From positions 1-64,000 of the forward strand of contig CANMQP010000001.1 of NCBI GenBank assembly GCA_947500035.1: DNA of 64,000 bases, in the 5' to 3' direction. Below, one piece after another: positions 25,120 to 33,143 of this stretch (positions are counted from its first letter, which is position 1; the number at the start of each line of letters is the position of its first letter). Below the pieces are notes generated by a model. The model did no database searches. It was not told the origin of the DNA and saw only the letters and a program-made list of their open reading frames with translations. A program made the translations under genes and the position numbers. Source of the stretch: an uncultured Kiloniellaceae bacterium (GTDB taxonomy: Bacteria > Pseudomonadota > Alphaproteobacteria > Kiloniellales > Kiloniellaceae).

Positions 25120-26502
25120 ATGACAGCAAAAGCACCGGTTTTTGGCGGCGTCCTGGAAGCCATCGGCAATACGCCCCTGATGGAAGTCACACATCTGGAT
25201 ACCGGTCCCTGTCGCCTGTTCCTGAAGCTTGAAAGCCAGAACCCGGGTGGATCCATCAAGGACCGCATCGGGAAGTCGATGATCGAAGCCGCTGAAAAAG
25301 ACGGTTCGCTCAAGCCCGGCGGCAAGCTGATCGAGGCGACAGCGGGCAATACCGGGCTCGGTCTGGCGCTGGTTGCGGCTCAGAAAGGCTACCACCTGAC
25401 CCTGATCGTCCCCGACAAGATGGCGCAGGAAAAAATCTTTCATCTGAAGGCGCTGGGCACCGAGGTCATCCTGACCCGTTCGGACGTAGGCAAAGGCCAT
25501 CCCGAGTACTACCAGGATATGGCCGAGCGCATCGCCGCGGAAACCGGCGCGATATTCGTCAATCAGTTCGATAACCCGGCCAACCCCTACGCTCACGAAA
25601 CCACCACCGGACCGGAAATTCTGGAGCAGATGGATGGCGATCTGGACGCCATGGTCTGCGGCGTCGGTTCCGGCGGCACCATCACCGGGCTGGGCCGCTA
25701 CTTTGCCAAGGCCTCGCCCAAGACCGAAATGGTGCTGGCCGATCCGGCAGGCTCTATCCTGGCCGAATACGTCAAGACCGGTCACCTCTCCGAAGACGTC
25801 GGCTCCTGGGTGGTCGAAGGCATCGGCGAGGACTTCATCCCGCCGGTTTCCGATCTCTCGCTGGTGAAGTCCGCCTATACCGTGAGTGACCAGGAAGCCC
25901 TCATGACCGCGCGGGAGCTATTGACCAAGGAAGGCCTTTTGGGTGGCTCCTCCTCCGGCACGCTGATCGCTGCCGCCTTGCGCTATTGCCGGGAACAGAC
26001 CGAACCCAAACGGGTCGTGACCTTTGTCTGTGACAGCGGCAACAAGTACCTCTCCAAGATGTTCAACGACTTCTGGATGGTGGATCAGGGCTTTATCCAA
26101 CGCGAGCAGCACAATGACCTGCGCGACCTGATCGCCCGCCTGCACGAAAAGCATGCAACGGTTCTGGTCAGCCCTGAAGACACACTGCTGGTCGCTTACG
26201 GCCGCATGAAGCTTTACGACGTCTCGCAACTGCCTGTCCTGGACGCGGACAGCAAGGTGGTCGGCATCATCGATGAAAGCGATATTCTGCTGGCGGTGAC
26301 GGAAAACGAAGACCATTTCAAAAAGAAAGTCGGCGAGGCCATGACCAGCAAACTGGAAACGGTCCCATCCGACGCGCCAATGGAAGCCCTGCTTCCCATA
26401 TTCAACAAGGACATGGTCGCCATCGTCGTCGACGGCGATACCTTCCTCGGACTCATCACGCGGATCGATCTTTTGAACTATCTGCGTCGCAGAATGAAAT
26501 AG
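25120..26502 (+). CDS. Cystathionine beta-synthase with CBS domains
   Basis: A 460-residue PLP enzyme of the O-acetylserine sulfhydrylase/cystathionine synthase fold. The PLP lysine is Lys47 in ESQNPGGSIKDRIG, the phosphate loop is TAGNTGLG, and CGVGSGGTITGLGRYF follows. The catalytic part ends near residue 325. A pair of CBS motifs follows (about 340-455: HEKHATVLVSPEDTLLVAYGRMKLYDVSQLPVLD and MTSKLETVPSDAPMEALLPIF), an arrangement typical of cystathionine beta-synthases. It is 6 bp ahead of a cystathionine lyase gene. Together they form a reverse transsulfuration route from homocysteine to cysteine. Confidence 0.92.
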   Translation: MTAKAPVFGGVLEAIGNTPLMEVTHLDTGPCRLFLKLESQNPGGSIKDRIGKSMIEAAEKDGSLKPGGKLIEATAGNTGLGLALVAAQKGYHLTLIVPDKMAQEKIFHLKALGTEVILTRSDVGKGHPEYYQDMAERIAAETGAIFVNQFDNPANPYAHETTTGPEILEQMDGDLDAMVCGVGSGGTITGLGRYFAKASPKTEMVLADPAGSILAEYVKTGHLSEDVGSWVVEGIGEDFIPPVSDLSLVKSAYTVSDQEALMTARELLTKEGLLGGSSSGTLIAAALRYCREQTEPKRVVTFVCDSGNKYLSKMFNDFWMVDQGFIQREQHNDLRDLIARLHEKHATVLVSPEDTLLVAYGRMKLYDVSQLPVLDADSKVVGIIDESDILLAVTENEDHFKKKVGEAMTSKLETVPSDAPMEALLPIFNKDMVAIVVDGDTFLGLITRIDLLNYLRRRMK

Positions 26503-26508
26503 AGACAC

Positions 26509-27687
26509 ATGCCTGACAGCCCCACTCCCACCAAGAGCAACCGCGCCAGCTTCGAGACCCGCGTCATTCACGCCGGGCAAAGCCCCGATCCCTCGACCGG
26601 TGCGATCATGCCGCCGATCTACGCCACCTCAACCTATGTGCAGGAAAGCCCGGGCGTTCATAAAGGCTACGAATACAGCCGCTCGCAAAACCCGACCCGC
26701 ATGGCTTACGAGCGCTGCATCGCGGACCTGGAAAGCGGCACCGCCGGTTTCGCCTTCGCCTCTGGCCTGGCGGCCATCGGCACCGCGCTGGAGCTGCTGG
26801 ACAGCGGCAGCCACATCATCGCCATGGACGATCTTTACGGCGGCTCTTACCGGCTCTTCGAGAACGTCCGTAAGCGCTCCGCGGCCCTTGATTTCAGCTT
26901 TGTCGACATGACTGACCTCTCGGCCCTGGAGGCCGCGATCCGGCCCGAGACCAAGATGATCTGGGTCGAGACACCGACCAACCCTCTGCTGAAGCTGGTT
27001 GACCTGGAAGCTGTCGCTACTCTGGCCCGCAAGCGCGGCATTCTCTGCGTCTGCGACAACACCTTCGCCTCCCCCTGGGTCCAGCGCCCGATCGAACAGG
27101 GTTTCGATATGGTGATGCATTCGGCCACCAAGTATCTCAACGGCCATTCCGATATGGTCGGTGGTGTGCTGGTGATCGGCAACCGGCCGGACCTGATCGA
27201 ACAGATGGCCTACCTTCAGAATGCGATCGGCGCCGTTCAGGGGCCTTTTGACTCGTTCCTGGCATTGCGCGGCCTGAAGACCCTCGCTCTGCGCATGGAA
27301 CGGCACTGCCGCTCGGCACAGACCATTGCCGAGCATCTTGAGGCCCATCCGAAAGTCGAGAAGGTTTACTATCCCGGCCTCGAGAGTCACGCCCAGCACG
27401 ATTTGGCTAAGCGTCAGATGCAGGCTTACGGCGGCATGGTCACGGCCGTGCTGAAAGGCGGCCTGGACAATGCCCGCCGCTTCCTGGAGCGTGTCGAGCT
27501 CTTTGCGCTCGCAGAGAGCCTGGGTGGTGTCGAAAGCCTGATCGAGCACCCCGCCATCATGACCCACGCCTCGATCCCACCTGAGAACCGCGAGGCACTC
27601 GGCATCAGCGACGGGCTGGTACGGCTCTCAGTGGGTGTGGAGGGCGTTGACGATCTGATCGCGGATTTGGAGCAAGCGCTGGCCTAA
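26509..27687 (+). CDS. Cystathionine gamma-lyase / Cys-Met metabolism PLP enzyme
   Basis: A 392-residue member of the cystathionine gamma-synthase/lyase family. The PLP lysine is Lys208 in HSATKYLNGHSD. Other motifs are YEYSRSQNPTRMAYERCIADLE (about 55-75), FASGLAAIGTALELL, WVETPTNPLLKLVDLEA, DNTFASPWVQRPIEQG and SLGGVESLIEHPAIMTHASIP. It most likely cleaves cystathionine to cysteine, 2-oxobutyrate and ammonia. It begins 6 bp after the cystathionine beta-synthase stop, so the two are an operon. Family members are hard to tell apart, and a gamma-synthase or methionine-gamma-lyase role remains possible. Confidence 0.88.
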   Translation: MPDSPTPTKSNRASFETRVIHAGQSPDPSTGAIMPPIYATSTYVQESPGVHKGYEYSRSQNPTRMAYERCIADLESGTAGFAFASGLAAIGTALELLDSGSHIIAMDDLYGGSYRLFENVRKRSAALDFSFVDMTDLSALEAAIRPETKMIWVETPTNPLLKLVDLEAVATLARKRGILCVCDNTFASPWVQRPIEQGFDMVMHSATKYLNGHSDMVGGVLVIGNRPDLIEQMAYLQNAIGAVQGPFDSFLALRGLKTLALRMERHCRSAQTIAEHLEAHPKVEKVYYPGLESHAQHDLAKRQMQAYGGMVTAVLKGGLDNARRFLERVELFALAESLGGVESLIEHPAIMTHASIPPENREALGISDGLVRLSVGVEGVDDLIADLEQALA

Positions 27688-27806
27688 GATGGACCTTTAG
27701 ACAGCCAGCGAACGTACTCCTTGCGACGGCCCGCTTTCGAGATCTTTCGTGCCCAAAAAATCGCCTGAAATGGAGGCAGAGGATGAGGGGATCCAGGCTA
27801 CGCCCA

Positions 27807-28856
27807 TCAACGGAGCTGGAATTGCTTTCTGTACTCACTCGGCGAGGTGTTGACGGTGCGCAGGAAAGCCCGTCTCATCCCTTCGTCGTCCTGAAAGCCA
27901 CATCTGGTTGCGATGACTTTTATGCTCTTGTCCGTCATCGCCAAAAGATCGCGTGCCCTATCGACACGGATAGCCTCTAACGCCTTCGCAGGTGAGATGC
28001 CCATCACTTCCCTGTAGCGTCGCGAGAAGTTTCGGGAACTCATCCCGCATTCATTGGCCATATCGTCGACTGAAATCTTGCGCCGGATATTGTCGGACAT
28101 CCAATCGTACAGGCGTGAGAACCTGCCTTCGGTGTCGCGGGCTTGCCGATCCAGTTCCGCGCTGAATTGCGACTGGCCGCCGGAGCGAACCATGGGTGTC
28201 ACCAGTGAACGCGCCATCTCAATGGCGGCGGGTTTTCCAAGGTCTTCTTCAATGATCGCCAAGGCCATATCGATACCAGCGGTGATGCCGGCGGAGGTCC
28301 AGACCTTTCCGTCTTTGATAAAGATCGGATCGACTTCCACCTTTACTGCCGGATATTGCCTTGCAAGCTGTTCACAATCCTCCCAGTGCGTGACGGCGCG
28401 GCGATCGTTCAGCAATCCCGCAGCTGCCAGAACAAGCGCGCCGGAACAAACCGAACAGACCCTTGTGGCTTGCTCCGCAAGAATCCTGATCTGTTCGACA
28501 AAAGGCTTATCGAGGGCTGCCTCGGCGGCCCCGTCACCGCCGATGACGATAAGGGTATGAATGGGCGGCTTCTGACGCGCCTTGCTCCAATTGACGAGCG
28601 GGTCACTCTCGATCTGCACAATCGTATTGGTTTCAATCCGCCCCCCGTCACGCGAAGCGACATAGGTTTGGTATGCGGCCCCCGACAGAGCGTTCCTGCG
28701 TGAATGCGTAAAAACCTGAAGCGGACCAACCAGATCGAGAAGCACAATATTCGGATACACGATGAACAGGACGTTCATCCGGTCAGGCGCATCCATCGGC
28801 AGATTGGCAGGATATGAGGTCATTTTGGCATTTATTCCATTCAACACGCGGGTCAT
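27807..28856 (-). CDS. AraC-family regulator with DJ-1/PfpI (GATase1-like) domain
   Basis: A 349-residue protein of the FtrA/GlxA type. The N-terminal DJ-1/PfpI-like domain (about 28-210) contains VCSVCSGALVLAAAGLLNDRRAVTHWEDCEQL and VWTSAGITAGIDMALAIIEEDLG. The C-terminal AraC helix-turn-helix pair (about 245-345) contains ISVDDMANECGMSSRNFSRRYREVMGISPAKALEAIRVDRARDLL and VIATRCGFQDDEGMRRAFLRTVNTSPSEYRKQF split by turns. It is divergent, with a 58-bp gap, from a DJ-1 enzyme gene that it probably controls. The start may be a later ATG (28796 or 28778), since 28856 has no clear ribosome site. Confidence 0.88.
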   Translation of the reverse strand: MTRVLNGINAKMTSYPANLPMDAPDRMNVLFIVYPNIVLLDLVGPLQVFTHSRRNALSGAAYQTYVASRDGGRIETNTIVQIESDPLVNWSKARQKPPIHTLIVIGGDGAAEAALDKPFVEQIRILAEQATRVCSVCSGALVLAAAGLLNDRRAVTHWEDCEQLARQYPAVKVEVDPIFIKDGKVWTSAGITAGIDMALAIIEEDLGKPAAIEMARSLVTPMVRSGGQSQFSAELDRQARDTEGRFSRLYDWMSDNIRRKISVDDMANECGMSSRNFSRRYREVMGISPAKALEAIRVDRARDLLAMTDKSIKVIATRCGFQDDEGMRRAFLRTVNTSPSEYRKQFQLR

Positions 28857-28914
28857 ATAATGGGGATCACACAGCCACGCACGGCTCCGTCATCTTCAGC
28901 AATGGGCACAGGTT

Positions 28915-29523
28915 ATGAGAACACTCGGCGCGCTGGTTTTCCCCGGCTTTGAAACCCTCGACTACTTTGGCCCGATCGAAATGCTTGGGGGGCTGGCAGA
29001 CGAAATTGAGGTTGTCACGGTCGCAAAAGCAAAAGATCCGGTGCCAAGTGTGCACGGTCAGAAAATCCTTGTAGATAAAATTTTGTCAGAAAAGAACGAT
29101 TACGACCTCTTGTTCATCCCCGGCGGTGATTCAGCCTTGGTCGAGAGCGAAGACCAAGAGCTCATGGCATGGATCCGAGAGGCATCTGCAAACGCAGAGC
29201 GGGTGCTGGCCGTGTGCACCGGAACTGTACTGTTGGCGATGACAGGTGTTCTGGATGGCCGCAAGGCGACAACCAACAAACTTGATTTCACCAAGACAGT
29301 CCCTCTGGCGCCTGACGTGGAATGGGTAAAGCAGGCAAGGTGGGTCGAAGACGGAAAGTTCTTTACCTCGTCCGGTGTCTCGGCCGGAATCGATATGGCG
29401 CTGGCCGTGCTTGCAGATTTGTTCGGTGCGGATGTCGCGAAGGAAATGGCGAGATCATGCGAATACACATGGCATAGCGACCCAACCTGGGACCCCTTCG
29501 CGAAGTCAGCCGGCCTGATCTAA
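28915..29523 (+). CDS. DJ-1/PfpI family protein, possibly isonitrile-hydratase-like
   Basis: A 202-residue single-domain DJ-1/PfpI protein. The nucleophile elbow is VLAVCTGTVLLAMTGVLDGRKATTN with Cys101, the DLLFIPGGDSAL motif is near residue 64, and FTSSGVSAGIDMALAVLADLFG is near the end. This subgroup includes isonitrile (isocyanide) hydratases, cyclohexyl-isocyanide hydratases and amidase-like proteins, and I recall that the essential cysteine of isonitrile hydratase is also Cys101. With nitrile hydratase 3.6 kb away, an isonitrile- or nitrile-related role is attractive but unproven. It is regulated, presumably, by the divergent AraC/DJ-1 protein. Confidence 0.8.
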   Translation: MRTLGALVFPGFETLDYFGPIEMLGGLADEIEVVTVAKAKDPVPSVHGQKILVDKILSEKNDYDLLFIPGGDSALVESEDQELMAWIREASANAERVLAVCTGTVLLAMTGVLDGRKATTNKLDFTKTVPLAPDVEWVKQARWVEDGKFFTSSGVSAGIDMALAVLADLFGADVAKEMARSCEYTWHSDPTWDPFAKSAGLI

Positions 29524-29643
29524 GTGAGCGGCCATTCGGAGCGAGAGGGCCTGGGGCTGATTTGAGTGTAACCAATCGCAGGCTCCTGTCCTTTCGTCCC
29601 CGCGACAAATGCCAAGTCGGGTCCGCCGTTTTTTGCGTCGAAC

Positions 29644-29810
29644 TTAAACCGGTCGCTCAACCGAATCGTTCTCCAGCGCAATCGCGGTGACATGCGCCAT
29701 GGCATGCGCTGCGCGTTGGCAGGACTGCGCCAGGGCGGCGACGTCTGGAACCTCCACCTCAGCTTTTGACTCCAGAAGTTCTCATTCCCGTTGTAACCAT
29801 TTGCTATAAC
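29644..29810 (-). pseudogene. Decayed 3' fragment of a nitrile hydratase accessory gene (copy B)
   Basis: Read on the minus strand in one frame this gives RYSKWLQRE, an in-frame TGA, then ELLESKAEVEVPDVAALAQ, SCQRAAHAMAHVTAIALEND and SVERPV followed by TAA. It aligns with the end of the intact accessory protein at 32127-32510 (YYSHWLTALEKLLASKGVVDVP onward to IGRPV). The premature stop and the lack of an upstream reading frame show it is dead. It lies just before the flavocytochrome gene. Confidence 0.75.
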
Positions 29811-29847
29811 GCATGACGCTCGTTGAGAACGCAAAGGGCCAGTCTGA

Positions 29848-31173
29848 ATGCCGGCGCCTATTTTACTGCTCATCTATCTCGCTCTGGTGCTGACACCGCT
29901 TGCGCTCGCCTGGCTATCCGGGCTGCCGCCGCGTCCTTTCATCGATGAGCTTTCAACGGGCCTGGCGCTGGTTGCCTTCGCGGCCCTCTTGGTTGAGTTC
30001 CTGTTGTCGGGACGATTCCGTACGATTTCGGACCGTGTCGGTATGGACACCACCATGCGGTTCCATCAACTCTTCGCCCGATTGATCGTCGCACTGCTCC
30101 TGCTGCACCCCTTCCTTTACACGACCCCAATCCTTGACTATCCGCCCCCCTGGGACGTGACGGCGCAGGGCCATCTGAAGCTCACGATCGAGACGCTGGC
30201 AAGCGGCGTTCTGGCCTGGATCCTGCTCATCGTCCTCGTGGTGACGGCGATCGCGCGCGACGCCCTGCCCTACAGCTACGAGACCTGGCGGCTGGGCCAC
30301 GGGATCGGCTCCGCGCTGATCGCCGGTCTCAGCGCGCATCACGTGCTGGAGGCCGGGCGCTATAGCGCAGAACAACCGCTTTCCACCTTCTGGCTGGTCC
30401 TCCTCGGGTGTGCTCTGGCCTCGCTGCTTTATGTCTACCTGATCTCGCCACTGCTCCAAATCCGCCATCCCTATGAGGTTCTATCCGTGCGACGCATCGC
30501 CGAGCGGACCTGGGAGCTGGCAATCGCCCGGAAGGACCGGAAACCGCTGCCGTTCGAGGCCGGCCAGTTCGTCTGGCTCAATATCGGCCCAACGCCGTTC
30601 TCACTGCATGAGAACCCTTTTTCGATCAGCTCCGCGCCCGCCGCCGGTGAACGGATCGAGTTCGTGATCAAGGAGGTCGGTGATTTCACCCGATCGCTCT
30701 CAACGATCCGGTCGGGCGCGCGCGCCTGGATCGATGGGCCGCATGGCAGTCTTACCGCGCCGGGCCCGGAAGCGCCCGGGATCGGGCTGATTGCCGGCGG
30801 GGTCGGCATTGCGCCGCTCCTCTGCGTGTTGCGCCAGATGAGGGCAGCGGGCGATCCGCGGCCGGTCGCATTGCTCTACGGCAACCGGGTCCAGGATCAG
30901 ATCGTCTACCGCGACGAACTCGAGAGGCTGGCCGCCGAAGAAACGGTGACGGTCAATCCTGTCCTGTCCGAACCCTCTGCCGAGTGGCGCGGCGGCGTCG
31001 GTCTGGTGGATGCCGAATCAATCGCGGCCACCTTCGACGGGTTCAGCGATGCGCGCGAATGGACCTATCTGCTGTGCGGTCCGCCTGCCATGATCGACAG
31101 CGCTGAGGCCGCACTGCTGGCGCGGGGCGTAAAGTCGAACTCTATCCGCTCCGAGCGGTTCGTTTATGATTGA
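29848..31173 (+). CDS. Ferric-reductase-like flavocytochrome (NOX/FRE-type oxidoreductase)
   Basis: A 441-residue protein. The N-terminal six-segment ferric-reductase-like membrane domain (about 1-205) carries likely haem-ligand histidines in FHQLFARLIVALLLLHPFLY and RLGHGIG...LSAHHVLE. A cytoplasmic FAD/NAD(P)H reductase domain (about 210-441) has the FAD motif NPFSISSAP, the nucleotide loop LIAGGVGIAPLLCVLRQM, and LYGNR and LCGPPAMIDSAEAALL near the end. It should pass electrons from NAD(P)H across the inner membrane; the acceptor is unknown. Its ATG and its stop are both flanked closely by remnants of a nitrile hydratase accessory gene, which suggests a rearrangement brought it here. Confidence 0.87.
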   Translation: MPAPILLLIYLALVLTPLALAWLSGLPPRPFIDELSTGLALVAFAALLVEFLLSGRFRTISDRVGMDTTMRFHQLFARLIVALLLLHPFLYTTPILDYPPPWDVTAQGHLKLTIETLASGVLAWILLIVLVVTAIARDALPYSYETWRLGHGIGSALIAGLSAHHVLEAGRYSAEQPLSTFWLVLLGCALASLLYVYLISPLLQIRHPYEVLSVRRIAERTWELAIARKDRKPLPFEAGQFVWLNIGPTPFSLHENPFSISSAPAAGERIEFVIKEVGDFTRSLSTIRSGARAWIDGPHGSLTAPGPEAPGIGLIAGGVGIAPLLCVLRQMRAAGDPRPVALLYGNRVQDQIVYRDELERLAAEETVTVNPVLSEPSAEWRGGVGLVDAESIAATFDGFSDAREWTYLLCGPPAMIDSAEAALLARGVKSNSIRSERFVYD

Positions 31174-31176
31174 GGT

Positions 31177-31266
31177 ACCATGTGGTGTGGCTTGGGCGGC
31201 ACGTTTCCAGGATTGCGCGAGGGCGGCGACGCCTGGAACCTCCACCACGCCTTTCGACCCCGGAAG
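31177..31266 (-). pseudogene. Decayed fragment of a nitrile hydratase accessory gene (copy C)
   Basis: Minus-strand translation reads LPGSKGVVEVPGVAALAQSW, then KRAAQATPHG, aligning with LLASKGVVDVPSVTALAESW, QRAAHATPHG in the intact accessory protein. The similarity ends abruptly at the stop codon of the flavocytochrome gene, so the true 3' end is missing. It shares VEVP and AALAQS with copy B and is closer to B than to the intact copy. Confidence 0.72.
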
Positions 31267-31528
31267 AATATCCAGATCCTTCGCAGCCATGATCTGATCG
31301 ACTGGTAACGGCTTTAGAGATTTCCGAATGTCTGAGACAATGGCAGGTGTATTTTGACTAAGATTACTGGCAGGTAGACTGGACATTTGTTAGATCGGCA
31401 TCGAACCGAAACAGCACCACCATGAGCATTTATTGCCGTATGCGAACCATTGACTGAACCAAACGGCCAACATCATTCAAGTAAAGTGGCGAACATCCAG
31501 ACCCGCTCGAATTGGACGGAGTAATCCG
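31267..31528. other. Intergenic region, nothing recognised
   Basis: Apart from copy C just before it, I find no gene or clear signal here. It presumably holds the promoter of the VOC gene at 31529. Confidence 0.45.
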
Positions 31529-31873
31529 ATGAAGATTTCACAACCAACACCCGAACTTCCGGTTCCGGATGTGCGACAAGCACAAGCCTACTACCGCGAC
31601 CGCCTTGGCTTTAAAGTGGCTTGGTATCATGAAGAAGGCCGCATCGGCGCTGTTTCACATGGTGACTGTGCCATCTTCTTCCGAGAACGCCAGGACACCA
31701 GCGAACCCGGCGTCTTCTGGGTATTCACGGATGATGTCGATGAGGCTTACAAGGAACTTCAGAAGCGTGGAGCAGATGTGGGGGAAGAGCCCGTCAATAC
31801 AGCTTGGGGCCAGAGGCAGTTTACGCTCAGAGACGCCTATGGCAACACGCTCTATTTTCATCACGACTTGTAA
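31529..31873 (+). CDS. VOC family protein (glyoxalase/bleomycin resistance fold)
   Basis: A 114-residue protein with the single-domain VOC pattern: TPELPVPDVRQAQAYYRDRLGFKVAW at the start, FREREDT-like FRERQDTSEPGVFWVFTDDVDEAYKEL in the middle and LRDAYGNTLYFHHDL at the end. It should work as a dimer around a metal or bound ligand. Members act as glyoxalases, drug-binding resistance proteins or epimerases, and the substrate cannot be read here. It is preceded by a GGACGGAGTAATCCG leader and stands alone. Confidence 0.82.
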   Translation: MKISQPTPELPVPDVRQAQAYYRDRLGFKVAWYHEEGRIGAVSHGDCAIFFRERQDTSEPGVFWVFTDDVDEAYKELQKRGADVGEEPVNTAWGQRQFTLRDAYGNTLYFHHDL

Positions 31874-32126
31874 TTAAGCCGGTCAGTCCGGAATGCGACA
31901 CGCTTTGCCCAGCGCAACGGCCACTTTAACGCTCTACAGCAATTCGTAGTTTGGGTTTTTTTTCAGAGCTCCGGTGCAAGAGGTCTCAACGTCGGGAGGC
32001 CAGGCTTTTCGGCTATTTTCCGCGAATGGATTGACGGTTGATTTGAGCGCACGCAGCGCACCGCAGCTGTTCATGCGCTTTATTGGGATGAATCCAAAGT
32101 CGAGCTCGCCTTCCGCGGCAACTTAC

Positions 32127-32510
32127 TTAAACCGGCCGTCCGATCGGGTCATTGTCCAGCGTGATCGCGACACCATGCGGCGTGGCGTGCGCCGCCCGTT
32201 GCCAGGACTCTGCCAGGGCAGTGACGCTTGGAACATCCACCACACCTTTTGACGCCAAAAGTTTTTCCAGCGCGGTCAGCCAATGGCTGTAATAGTCCGA
32301 GCCATCCTCTTTGGCTGATTTCTGATGCAGTTCCGCCGACAGGAATTGCGCCCACTCAGGCCAGTCGAATAGCCCCCTCTCGTGCAGCGTCACCGTCAAA
32401 GCGAAAGCCTGCGCCTGCCAGGGTTCGTCGAATACCTTTGGATCAGGCTGGATGGCCGGATTGGACTTTTTAGGAGCTTCAGGCTGGGTCAAGGTAACTT
32501 TCCCATGCAT
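32127..32510 (-). CDS. Nitrile hydratase accessory (activator) protein
   Basis: A 127-residue small protein of the nitrile hydratase beta-like accessory family. It delivers cobalt to, or matures, the alpha subunit. Visible are PKVFDEPWQAQAFALTVTLHERGLFDWPEWAQFLS, which resembles the N-terminal part of beta subunits, and the C-terminal HWLTALEKLLASKGVVDVP, then QRAAHATPHG. It is the last gene of the alpha-beta-accessory operon and overlaps the beta stop by about 30 bp in another frame, so translational coupling is likely; a slightly later start is possible. Two fragments of related genes lie upstream at 29644 and 31177. Confidence 0.87.
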   Translation of the reverse strand: MHGKVTLTQPEAPKKSNPAIQPDPKVFDEPWQAQAFALTVTLHERGLFDWPEWAQFLSAELHQKSAKEDGSDYYSHWLTALEKLLASKGVVDVPSVTALAESWQRAAHATPHGVAITLDNDPIGRPV

Positions 32511-33138
32511 CGATCGTGTTACTCAAACCAGGCTCCGCATCCGGCCCCCAGAGCGCGGCGCCATCGAATTCAACGGTGTAGAGCCACTGCGGCTGTTCCC
32601 CCTCACCATGGGCGCTGGTATCCGGAAAAACGTGCACGCCGCGCAGGGCCTGTATGACGCCGATTTTGTCGCGCGCATAGTTGGGCAGCCGGGTGTGCCC
32701 GGCCGGATGGACCAGTTTCGTCCGCACCTTCTGACCGACGCAAAAAAGCGGTGTGCTGCTTTGCGGGCGCTCGGACGGCCCGCCCGAGGCGAGCACCTTC
32801 GGCATCGCCTCACCGGATACCCGGCGGTCCGTGCGCAGGCCGGGCTGCAGGGCCTTTCCCGCCGCCAACTCCGCATCGGTCAGTTCGCCGTGGCGCTTCA
32901 GAAGCGCCGTGACCCCCTCATACCAGATCTCGTAGTAGGAAAGGCCATAGTATTGCTGAGGCGAGAGGCTTTCGCGCGCCAGGCGGCCCTCATCGATGCT
33001 CCAGTGGCCCAGCCCGTTTGACGCGATCGTCAGGCCCAGCACCTTCTTTTCCCACTCCGCGTGGAAAATCGGCTCGTCCTGTTCCGGGTTGATGGGGCCG
33101 AAGTTTCGCTTACCGCCTAAATCCTGAGGACCATCCAC
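32479..33138 (-). CDS. nthB: Nitrile hydratase beta subunit
   Basis: A 219-residue beta subunit that pairs with the alpha subunit to hydrate nitriles to amides. Typical stretches are MDGPQDLGGKRNFGPI at the start, EPIFHAEWEKKVLGLTIASNGLGHWSIDEGR, SYYEIWYEGVTALLKRHG and the C-terminal SH3-like barrel with FCVGQKVRTKLVHPAGHTRLPNYARDKIGVI and VEFDGAALWG. It begins 5 bp after the alpha stop and is followed by the accessory gene. No amidase gene is present in the window to use the amide product. Confidence 0.94.
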   Translation of the reverse strand: MDGPQDLGGKRNFGPINPEQDEPIFHAEWEKKVLGLTIASNGLGHWSIDEGRLARESLSPQQYYGLSYYEIWYEGVTALLKRHGELTDAELAAGKALQPGLRTDRRVSGEAMPKVLASGGPSERPQSSTPLFCVGQKVRTKLVHPAGHTRLPNYARDKIGVIQALRGVHVFPDTSAHGEGEQPQWLYTVEFDGAALWGPDAEPGLSNTIDAWESYLDPA

Positions 33139-33143
33139 AGCCG

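Noticed and set aside
31018-31386. 122-codon minus-strand open frame containing the accessory-like motif
   Set aside because: It overlaps the end of the flavocytochrome gene, and only its central 30 codons look like the accessory protein. I call the central part a remnant, not a gene.
31974-32252. Possible small plus-strand gene or transposase remnant
   Set aside because: A stretch resembling the end of a transposase could be imagined in one frame, but the match is too short, stops interrupt it, and it runs into the intact accessory gene.
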